Origin: Algibacter sp.
Lineage (GTDB): Bacteria; Bacteroidota; Bacteroidia; Flavobacteriales; Flavobacteriaceae
Reading direction: 5' to 3'
Length of the DNA: 64,000 nucleotides
Assembly (NCBI RefSeq): GCF_029245835.1
Contig: NZ_JAQWOO010000037.1
Coordinates: forward strand, 23,693-87,692
Shown: positions 18,161-25,161 of the stretch, piece by piece
Numbering within the stretch: the stretch's first letter is position 1
Layout of the letters: the number at the start of each line of letters is the position of its first letter
Program-made: the position numbers and the translations under genes
The notes under the pieces: model-generated
Told to the model about the DNA's origin: nothing
Seen by the model: only the letters and a program-made list of their open reading frames with translations
The model's database searches: none

Positions 18161-18363
18161 TTATGCCTTGTTTTAATAAAATCGTGTACGAAAGTGTGTA
18201 CTCTGATTTATAATTATTTTGATATCAAATATAGAAATAACTATGAATATATTACATGCTAAAATTTGTAATACATTATTCTTCTTGACATAAAACCTAG
18301 CACTTTTTTAACTGGTTATTATTTAAAAACAAAGTCATTGAAAATCTGTAATTTTAATTTTGG
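18161..18363. other. Non-coding junction between kinase remnant and fic region
   Basis: About 200 bases without a credible gene. A short imperfect symmetry, GTGTAC-6 nt-GTGTAC (a direct repeat, 18184-18201), lies close to the point where the kinase frame ends and could mark a recombination scar. Nothing else is seen. Confidence 0.4.
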
Positions 18364-18432
18364 GCTATAAAAACACTCTTTATAGCTCAAAAAATACTTA
18401 TATTTGAGCTATAAAAATAATATTTATAGCTC
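18364..18432. promoter_or_regulatory. fic promoter with two matching palindromic operators
   Basis: Two palindromes share arms and spacer: GCTATAAA-7 nt-TTTATAGC at 18364-18386, and GAGCTATAAA-7 nt-TTTATAGCTC at 18406-18432, which abuts the start codon. Their centres are 44 bp apart, about four helical turns. A perfect -7 element TATATTTG (18399-18406) lies between them. Binding at both would bracket the promoter, which suggests tight repression, probably by the winged-helix tail of the Fic protein itself. Confidence 0.78.
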
Positions 18433-19548
18433 ATGGCACGCAATATTTGGAATTGGCAACAGATCGAATGGCCTCATTTTTCTTATAACGAAGATGCACT
18501 TAATGACTTAGAATTAAAATTCTCTAAAAATACAGGAACTGTTTTAGGCACTTTTAAACACGTCAATGAAAATGCAAAGGAACAATTGATTATTGAGATA
18601 TTATCTAACGAAGCGCTAAAGACTTCTGAAATTGAAGGGGAGTATCTCGATAGAGACAGTATACAATCGTCTATTAAAAAAAATTTAGGATTAAAAGTTG
18701 ATAAAAAACGAATAGCTCCTGCCGAATTTGGTATTTCAGAAATGATGGTTGATTTACATAAAAATTTTAACAAACAGCTAACGCAGCAACAGCTATTTAA
18801 TTGGCATAAAATGCTTACCAACGGTAGACAAGATCTAACCGATATTGGTACATACCGAACACATGTAGATCCTATGCAAGTAGTCTCTGGACGCTTAGAT
18901 AAACCAACAGTCCATTTTGAAGCGCCACCATCAAAAAATATGCGAGTAGCAATGAAGCAGTTTATATCTTGGTTTAATACTTCAAATTCTAAGACAGGAA
19001 AAAACGTATTACCACTTGCAAAGGCAGGTATTACACATCTCTATTTTGTATGTATACACCCATTTGAAGATGGTAACGGACGAATTGCACGTGCACTCAC
19101 CGAAAAATCTATAGCACAAAGTATAGGACAACCTGCGCTTATATCACTATCAAAAACTATAGAACGCAATAAAAAAGCATACTATAACGCATTAGAGAAC
19201 AATAATAAGGATCTAGAGATTACAGAATGGCTGCTATACTTCGGACAAACCATATTAGATGCACAAGAGGACACTCTAAAACTTATTGATTTTTTAATTG
19301 AAAAAGCAAAATTCTTTGATCGCTATAATACGCTTATGAACGAACGACAACTAAAAGTTGTTACACGTATTTTTGATGCAGGCCATCAAGGATTTGATGG
19401 TGGTTTAAGTGCTGATAACTATACCAAAATAGCTAAAACCTCTGCTTCTACTGCTACACGTGATTTAAAAGACATGGTGGACAAAAAAATATTTGTTAAA
19501 ACTGGTGAATTAAAGAGTACTCGGTACTGGCTGAATATTAAACATTAA
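18433..19548 (+). CDS. Fic-domain AMP/UMP-transferase with self-inhibitory helix
   Basis: A 371-residue Fic protein of the DUF4172 class. The N-terminal domain begins NIWNWQQIEWPHFSY. The inhibitory-helix motif TSEIEG (residues 64-69, [S/T]xxxE[G/N]) blocks the ATP site in cis. The catalytic motif HPFEDGNGRIAR starts at H209. A C-terminal winged-helix segment (about 310-371) follows. Such enzymes transfer AMP or another nucleotide to a target protein; the target is unknown. The promoter carries two palindromes suited to autoregulation. It lies between a broken kinase gene and a tRNA fragment, so it may be acquired DNA, though it could also belong to the flanking host sequence. Confidence 0.92.
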   Translation: MARNIWNWQQIEWPHFSYNEDALNDLELKFSKNTGTVLGTFKHVNENAKEQLIIEILSNEALKTSEIEGEYLDRDSIQSSIKKNLGLKVDKKRIAPAEFGISEMMVDLHKNFNKQLTQQQLFNWHKMLTNGRQDLTDIGTYRTHVDPMQVVSGRLDKPTVHFEAPPSKNMRVAMKQFISWFNTSNSKTGKNVLPLAKAGITHLYFVCIHPFEDGNGRIARALTEKSIAQSIGQPALISLSKTIERNKKAYYNALENNNKDLEITEWLLYFGQTILDAQEDTLKLIDFLIEKAKFFDRYNTLMNERQLKVVTRIFDAGHQGFDGGLSADNYTKIAKTSASTATRDLKDMVDKKIFVKTGELKSTRYWLNIKH

Positions 19549-19562
19549 TTTACAAATTAATA

Positions 19563-19594
19563 TAAAAAAAGCCTTCACATTTCTGCGAAGGCTT
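19563..19594 (-). terminator. Stem-loop terminator downstream of the tRNA-Met remnant
   Basis: Stem AAGCCTTC/GAAGGCTT (19569-19576 and 19587-19594) with a 10-nt loop. On the minus strand it is followed by seven Ts, as a terminator for the leftward tRNA should be. It may also end the rightward fic transcript. Its position right after the tRNA 3' end suggests this side is the original chromosome. Confidence 0.75.
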
Positions 19595-19606
19595 GATTTT
19601 ACTTTG

Positions 19607-19648
19607 TAGCGGGAACTGGACTCGAACCAGTGACCTTCGGGTTATGAG
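19607..19648 (-). other. 3' fragment of tRNA-Met (CAT), probable integrase attachment site
   Basis: On the minus strand this is the 3' half of an elongator tRNA-Met: anticodon loop CTCATAA, variable region, T arm ACTGG-TTCGAGT-CCAGT, and acceptor strand TCCCGCT plus discriminator A. The 5' half is absent; the sequence beyond 19648 does not form D arm or acceptor. Tyrosine recombinases commonly insert at tRNA 3' ends and leave such a copy at one end of the element. A recombinase gene begins 160 bases away. No intact tRNA-Met or second copy is seen elsewhere in the window. Confidence 0.82.
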
Positions 19649-19809
19649 TGTTTGATACTTGTATGCTAAACTAGTGCAAATACACTGAAATACAACGTAT
19701 TAAGTAATGATTAATATTATTTAATATCAAATAATAGTAAACAAAACCAACAAATGTTGCACCTATGTTGTACCTGAAATGATTATCTTTATAATCTAAT
19801 AGTTTTAAT

Positions 19810-21015
19810 ATGGCAACGGTAAGAGTAGTTTTGAGAAAAAAGAAGAATAAAGCTGGACGGTTCCCTATTGCTATACGGATAACTAAAGACCGTAAAAGTT
19901 CTTTCCTAAATACTGGACAATATATTGATGAAAAATTTTGGGACGAAAAAAATCGTAACGTTCGGAAGTCCCATCCAAACTCAAAGGTGCTCAATAATTT
20001 TATTGTCAGTAAAGTTGCAGAAGCTAATGATAAGGTTTTAAAATCTGAAATGAAACCGGAGTACGAATCAGTTGCAGAAATTAGAAACAAGATATTAGAA
20101 AACAAGGGATTTGATTTCTTTGTTGTTGCCAATATGCACCTTAAAAATCTTAAAAATAGAAATAAACATCATCAATATGATACTGAGTTTGGCCGTTTAA
20201 AAAAGTTTAAGGAATTTTTAGGTAAGGATGTGCTTCCTTTTAACAAGTTAAATGTTGTCTTACTAAAGAAATTTGAAACCTATTTAATACATAGCAAAAA
20301 GCTTTCCCCAAGAACGGTTGTAAACTACCATATTTTAATCAGAACAATTTATAATCTTGCTATTGCAGAATCTATTACGGACAGAGGGCTATATCCTTTT
20401 GGTAAAGGCAAAATGACAATTAGAATTCCTGAATCTCAAAAAATAGGCTTTACTTCTGATGAAATACAAAAGTTAGAAAATGCTCAAGATATTACAGAAG
20501 CTCAACAAAAAGCAATTCATATTTGGCTAATCAGTTTTTATTTTGCTGGTATTCGGGTTGGTGATGTCCTTCAATTAAAGTGGACGGATTTTAATGATGG
20601 CAGACTGCTTTATAGAATGAATAAAAATAGTAAACTGGTTTCACTTAAAGTTCCTGAGAAGGCAACTGAAATATTCAATAACTATAAGGATGAATCAGAA
20701 AGCAATGGACTAGTGTTTCCTCAATTGAGGGATATAGACCTTAATAATACTGAGGAAATTTCGAAAAGAACACAATCAATCACTCGAAATGTAAACAGAA
20801 GGTTAAAGATTGCTGCTAAGCAATTGGGAATTAAAAAGAATATCAGTATGCACATCGCAAGACATAGTTTCGGTAATATATCTGGGGATAAAATCCCTAT
20901 TCAGATGCTGCAAAAATTATATCGTCATTCTTCAGTAACAACTACCATTCGCTATCAAGCAAACTTTATTCACAAAGATGCCGATGATGCTTTGGATAGT
21001 GTAATTAATTTTTAA
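19810..21015 (+). CDS. Tyrosine recombinase / integrase
   Basis: A 401-residue phage-type integrase of the form common in Bacteroidetes: an N-terminal arm-binding segment (about 1-90, very basic), a core-binding SAM-like domain (about 105-200), and a catalytic domain with R249 (AGIRVGD), H348/R351 (HIARHS), H373 (YRHSS) and nucleophile Y382 (TIRYQ). All catalytic residues are present, so it may be active. It sits beside a tRNA-Met 3' fragment, its probable attachment site, and is followed 13 bases later by an IS element. No other mobilisation genes are seen, so the element looks reduced. Confidence 0.93.
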   Translation: MATVRVVLRKKKNKAGRFPIAIRITKDRKSSFLNTGQYIDEKFWDEKNRNVRKSHPNSKVLNNFIVSKVAEANDKVLKSEMKPEYESVAEIRNKILENKGFDFFVVANMHLKNLKNRNKHHQYDTEFGRLKKFKEFLGKDVLPFNKLNVVLLKKFETYLIHSKKLSPRTVVNYHILIRTIYNLAIAESITDRGLYPFGKGKMTIRIPESQKIGFTSDEIQKLENAQDITEAQQKAIHIWLISFYFAGIRVGDVLQLKWTDFNDGRLLYRMNKNSKLVSLKVPEKATEIFNNYKDESESNGLVFPQLRDIDLNNTEEISKRTQSITRNVNRRLKIAAKQLGIKKNISMHIARHSFGNISGDKIPIQMLQKLYRHSSVTTTIRYQANFIHKDADDALDSVINF

Positions 21016-21028
21016 TGAGCAAATTTTT

Positions 21029-22234
21029 AGTACATGACAAAAATATAATTCATTGATTTTCAATAAATTAAGCATTGATTAATTAGGTTAAAGCATTGAT
21101 TTTCAGTATATTAGATGAATAATTCCACTTATTTTTCTAATGAAGAAAACCAATGCTGTCACTAAAAATAGTGAATTAACTTCTATTCTGAATACTCATT
21201 TTCAAGGAAAGCTGAATTTAGCTAGGGTAAAGCTCATTTCCCACTTTATCGTTGCCCTTTGTAAAGTACAGACCGTTACTTTTGAGAAATTAGCCAATGC
21301 CTTTGATACTCAGGCAAGTCCCGAGTCTTCTTTAAGGCGCATACAGCGGTTTATTGCAAACTACAGTTTAGATCCCGACCTTATAGCACGTCTTGTTTTT
21401 AACCTGCTCCCTAAGCAGGGCAAATTAATCCTGAGCATAGATAGGACCAACTGGAAGTTTGGGCAGACCAACATTAATATCTTTATGCTCGGTATTGTTT
21501 ATAAGGGTGTTGCTTTTCCCTTGTTGTTTACCATGCTCGACAAGCGAGGCAACTCCAACAGTGGTGAACGTATTGAACTGGTCAATAAGTTTATCCGCCT
21601 TTTTGGTAAGGATGTCATTGAGTCTATCGTCGCCGACAGGGAATTTGTAGGCGAACAATGGCTAGGGTTTCTTAACCGAAACAATATTAGGTACTACATC
21701 CGTATCCGTAATAACTTTAAAGTATTCATACCTCACAAGAACAAAGAAATTAAGGCTTCCCATTTGTTTGATAGGTTTAAACCTAATGAGTTTGTGTATT
21801 ACAACAAAATTGTACGGGTCAATGGACAACTCTGTTACTTATCGGGTTGCAGGCTCAATAATAGAAATGGGAAACAAGGTTTCTTGATCATTATATCGTT
21901 TAACAAACCTGAAAAAGCTCAACAGCATTATAAACAGCGGTGGCAGATTGAAATGTCTTTTAAAGCTATGAAATCCAGTGGGTTTGATATAGAAAAAACA
22001 CACTTGAAAGATATTGATAGAATTGAAAAGTTAATCTTGTTGGTAATCATTGCTTTTGTTTGGTGTTATAAAATTGGAATACACCTACATCAAATTAACC
22101 CTATTACAATCAAAAAACATGGCAGAAAAGCTAAAAGTATTTTTAAACATGGGCTCTCTTTCTTAGCTAGTGTATTGTTAAACACTGAAAATCAAATGAA
22201 TACTAATATATTCCATTTTTTGTCATGTACTTAG
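21029..22234 (+). mobile_element. IS4-type insertion sequence
   Basis: Terminal inverted repeats share AGTACATGACAAAAA: left end 21029-21043, right end as its complement ending at 22231. The transposase stop codon TAG (22232-22234) abuts the right repeat. No convincing target-site duplication is visible, so the outer borders may be off by a few bases. Between the left repeat and the transposase are three short copies of ATTGATT (about 21052, 21074 and 21097), possibly transposase sites. Confidence 0.82.
21140..22234 (+). CDS. IS4-family DDE transposase
   Basis: The 364-residue protein has the IS4 catalytic triad: first Asp in LSIDRTNWKFG, second Asp in IVADREFVG, and Glu in the Y-(2)-R-(3)-E-(6)-K signature YKQRWQIEMSFKAMK. 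An N-terminal HTH-like region (about 20-75) would bind the ends. The frame is uninterrupted and of usual length, so the element may still be mobile. Its insertion just after the integrase gene shows the region collects mobile DNA. Confidence 0.92.
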   Translation: MKKTNAVTKNSELTSILNTHFQGKLNLARVKLISHFIVALCKVQTVTFEKLANAFDTQASPESSLRRIQRFIANYSLDPDLIARLVFNLLPKQGKLILSIDRTNWKFGQTNINIFMLGIVYKGVAFPLLFTMLDKRGNSNSGERIELVNKFIRLFGKDVIESIVADREFVGEQWLGFLNRNNIRYYIRIRNNFKVFIPHKNKEIKASHLFDRFKPNEFVYYNKIVRVNGQLCYLSGCRLNNRNGKQGFLIIISFNKPEKAQQHYKQRWQIEMSFKAMKSSGFDIEKTHLKDIDRIEKLILLVIIAFVWCYKIGIHLHQINPITIKKHGRKAKSIFKHGLSFLASVLLNTENQMNTNIFHFLSCT

Positions 22235-22397
22235 AAGTATTTTATAATTTTAACTCATTTTTAATAAAAGTAATTATCATATCCCGTTTTTTTGAATAAT
22301 GCTTTATAACTCATAACAATCTACCCAAAAATATATATTATTTGAAAATCACATTTATTTTCATACTTTGCAATAACTGGACTTTATAGTACAATTT

Positions 22398-24167
22398 ATG
22401 ATAGAAGTAACAAGATTATTCGATTTTCCTTATTATCAAATGGAAAATGCTCCATTAGAAGCTGCCTTAGTAACTAAATATAATGGAAAATGGATTGAAA
22501 CAAATACTAAAGACTATTTAAATAAAGCAAATGCTTTAAGTAGAGCTTTACTAAAACTTGGTGTTAAAAAGGATGACAAAATAGCTATAATCTCTTCAAG
22601 TAATAGAACAGAATGGAATATTACCGACATTGGTGTTTTACAAACTGGAGCTCAAACCGTGCCTATTTACCCAACAATTAGTCCAGAAGATTACGAATAT
22701 ATTTTAAACCATAGCGAATCTATTTATTGCTTTGTTTCTGATGATGACGTTTTAGAAAAAATAAATAAGATTAAATCTAAAACAGGATTAAAAGATGTTT
22801 TTTCTTTTGATACGATTAAGGGATGCAAAAATTATTCTGAATTATTTGAACTTGGAAAAGACAACTCTAATCAAAATGAATTAGATACACGAAAAGACGA
22901 AGTAAAATCAATAGATTTAGCTACCATTATTTATACTTCGGGCACTACAGGAAAACCCAAAGGCGTTATGCTTTCTCATTGGAATATTGTTTCTAATGTA
23001 TTTGCGGTATCAAAAAGATTTCCTTTAAAACCTAATGATAAAACACTCAGCTTTCTTCCTGTTTGCCACATCTTTGAGCGGGTATTTTTATATGTATGCC
23101 AATATTGTAGTATATCTATCTATTTTGCAGAAAGTATAGATAAAATTGGCGACAATTTAAAAGAAGTAAAACCAAATGTTATAACCGTTGTTCCCAGATT
23201 GATAGAAAAAGTATATGACAAAATTATGGCTAAAGCCGAAGAATTAACTGGGATAAAAAGAAAACTGTTTTTTTGGGCTGTAGATCTCGGGGCAACATTC
23301 CAACCCTATAAACAAAATGGCTGGTGGTATGAATTAAAACTAGCTATTGCTAGAAAATTAATTTTTAGCAAATGGCAAGAAGCTATGGGAGGCAATATCG
23401 TTTTTATGGCCTCTGGTAGTGCTGCATTACAACCTAGACTAGGACATTTATTTGGAGCTGCAAATATGCCAATAATGGAATGTTATGGCCTTACTGAAAC
23501 ATCCCCTGGTGTTACAGTTAGTGATAGAAGAAATAGAGGTTGGAAAATAGGTTCTGTAGGGAGAGTACTTGATAAATGTGAAGTAAAAATAGCTGACGAC
23601 GGCGAAATACTTTGTAAAGGGCCAAACATAATGATGGGGTACTACAAAGACCCAGAAAAAACTGCCAGCGTGATGACTGGCGATTATTTTCATACTGGTG
23701 ATAAAGGTGAAATTGATACGGATGGTTTTTTAAAAATTACAGGACGTAAAAAAGAAATGTTTAAAACTTCGGGAGGTAAATATATTGTGCCTACACTTCT
23801 TGAAAACGATCTAAAACAATCTCGTTTCATAGAACAAATTATGATTATTGGTGAGGGAGAAAAAATGCCCGCAGCACTAATTCAACCAAATTTTGAATTT
23901 GTAAAAGAATGGATTGAGCATAAAAAATATCCTATCGGCAATTCTTTTGAAGACATTGCTAATTCTGATGTTATCCAAAAAAGAATCCAAAAAGAAGTTA
24001 ATAAATGCAACCAAAAATTTGGTAAATGGGAGCAAATAAAAGTTTTTAAATTAACTCCCGAAGTTTGGTCTATTGATGGCGGACATCTGACGCCTACTTT
24101 GAAAATGAAAAGAGATGTTATAAAAAACATGTATCATAATTTGATTGAAAATATTTATCGCCCATAA
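22398..24167 (+). CDS. Long-chain acyl-CoA synthetase (AMP-forming)
   Basis: An AMP-forming ligase of 589 residues that activates fatty acids to acyl-CoA for the beta-oxidation genes that follow. Motifs are the P-loop TIIYTSGTTGKPKGVMLSH (about residues 175-193), the adenylate motif MECYGLTETSPGVT, HTGDKGEIDTDGFLKITGRKK (about 431-451), and a C-terminal domain with the acyl-adenylate lysine region. The missing N-terminal membrane anchor fits bacterial FadD15-like enzymes. It is monocistronic, separated from the MarR operon by 538 bases. Chain length cannot be read from sequence. Confidence 0.9.
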   Translation: MIEVTRLFDFPYYQMENAPLEAALVTKYNGKWIETNTKDYLNKANALSRALLKLGVKKDDKIAIISSSNRTEWNITDIGVLQTGAQTVPIYPTISPEDYEYILNHSESIYCFVSDDDVLEKINKIKSKTGLKDVFSFDTIKGCKNYSELFELGKDNSNQNELDTRKDEVKSIDLATIIYTSGTTGKPKGVMLSHWNIVSNVFAVSKRFPLKPNDKTLSFLPVCHIFERVFLYVCQYCSISIYFAESIDKIGDNLKEVKPNVITVVPRLIEKVYDKIMAKAEELTGIKRKLFFWAVDLGATFQPYKQNGWWYELKLAIARKLIFSKWQEAMGGNIVFMASGSAALQPRLGHLFGAANMPIMECYGLTETSPGVTVSDRRNRGWKIGSVGRVLDKCEVKIADDGEILCKGPNIMMGYYKDPEKTASVMTGDYFHTGDKGEIDTDGFLKITGRKKEMFKTSGGKYIVPTLLENDLKQSRFIEQIMIIGEGEKMPAALIQPNFEFVKEWIEHKKYPIGNSFEDIANSDVIQKRIQKEVNKCNQKFGKWEQIKVFKLTPEVWSIDGGHLTPTLKMKRDVIKNMYHNLIENIYRP

Positions 24168-24644
24168 CCACTTAAAAACAGTGGCAAAATAAAACACTAT
24201 TTATTAGCAGATACTGAATAGTATATAACGAAATAAAGCTAGCCCTAATAATAGTCTAAAATGTAATTTATTATTTTTAAAGATACATTTCCACAACCTG
24301 AAGAAAACCCCAATACGTTGTTATTCATATTTTTAGGTTGCTTAATTTTTGGACTATTCTTGGCATATATTTACACTAATCAGTCAAAAACTACAACCAC
24401 TATTTCTGGAGTCAGAGCTGGTGGCATATTTGGATGATTTGCCCGATTATTTTTTTAATTTAGCGATGTACATTTATTCAAAAATGGAATTAGTAGCCTT
24501 GTACCTTCGTCTCCCTATTGTTATGACAACAATAAAAAGCGGATTGATTGGAGCAGTTAACAGAAAATTAGGGTCGTAATATGTTTCGAAAATTTCTCAT
24601 TTTTCAATCGATATTCTCTTATTTGAAAAAACAATTATAATTTT
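24168..24644 (+). other. Intergenic region with a possible membrane-peptide remnant
   Basis: About 480 bases without a convincing gene. From 24267 to 24437 there is a 56-codon open frame containing one strong membrane segment (about LLFIFLGCLIFGLFLAYIY), but it has no ATG, GTG or TTG start and is preceded by a stop, so it may be the remnant of a small membrane-protein gene. A weak CCACT/AGTGG stem-loop follows the acyl-CoA synthetase stop (24168-24184). The competing 76-codon frame at 24349-24579 resembles nothing known. Confidence 0.35.
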
Positions 24645-24686
24645 ATAAAAAATACTATGCACGCATAGTATTTTTTATTATATTTG
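24645..24686 (+). promoter_or_regulatory. MarR-gene promoter with 34-bp palindromic operator
   Basis: Arms of 16 bp (24645-24660 and 24663-24678) are perfectly complementary with an AC centre; the core is TACTATGCACGCATAGTA. A perfect -7 element TATATTTG (24679-24686) follows immediately, so the operator covers the -33 region. A bound MarR dimer would exclude polymerase. Transcription would begin near 24692. Confidence 0.85.
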
Positions 24687-24705
24687 AGCTCACCAATCTA
24701 AAAAA

Positions 24706-25152
24706 ATGAAAGAAAAAACCATCGACTATGTTCTCAGAACTACTTGGTTAACAGTACAAAAAATGTATAATGAGGAAGCCTCAAAATTTGATAGCACTAT
24801 GGCAACAGGATTTACTTTATTGAGTATCGACCCTGAAAAAGGAACACCCTCAACTGCCTTAGGGCCAAAAATGGGGATGGAAGCCACTAGTCTTTCTAGA
24901 TTATTAAAAACAATGGAAAAAAAGGGTTTAATTATAAGAAAACCTAATCCTAATGATGGTCGTGGCGTTATTATATCGCTAACCGACTTTGGTATAGAAA
25001 AAAGAGATTATTCAAAAGACAAAGTTCTGTTATTTAATGAAGCCATAAAAAACAATGTCTCCGAAGAGCAATTAATGCATTTTTACGAAGTATCCGAAGT
25101 TATTAATGACCTGGTTTGTAATAAAAAAATATACAATCAATCTGATAGTTAA
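24706..25152 (+). CDS. MarR-family regulator of the beta-oxidation operon
   Basis: The 148-residue protein has the MarR winged-helix layout: dimerisation helices at both ends, a recognition helix in MEATSLSRLLKTMEKKGLI (about residues 62-80), and a wing in RKPNPNDGRGVIISLT. The family usually represses adjacent catabolic genes and releases DNA on binding an acyl-CoA or aromatic ligand. A 34-bp palindrome overlaps its promoter. It is the first gene of the operon with the hydratase/dehydrogenase 9 bases later, so acyl-CoA-responsive self-repression is likely, by inference. Confidence 0.9.
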   Translation: MKEKTIDYVLRTTWLTVQKMYNEEASKFDSTMATGFTLLSIDPEKGTPSTALGPKMGMEATSLSRLLKTMEKKGLIIRKPNPNDGRGVIISLTDFGIEKRDYSKDKVLLFNEAIKNNVSEEQLMHFYEVSEVINDLVCNKKIYNQSDS

Positions 25153-25161
25153 AATATTAAA

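Noticed and set aside
19607..19700. A complete tRNA-Met gene
   Set aside because: The D arm and 5' acceptor strand are missing beyond 19648; only the 3' half is present.
19810..21015. This recombinase as the integrase of the cassette array
   Set aside because: It is about 37 kb away, next to its own tRNA-type site, and resembles phage-type integrases of Bacteroidetes rather than an integron integrase.
24349..24579. A 76-codon frame as a gene
   Set aside because: No recognisable domain, no promoter, and it overlaps a better membrane-peptide remnant in another frame.
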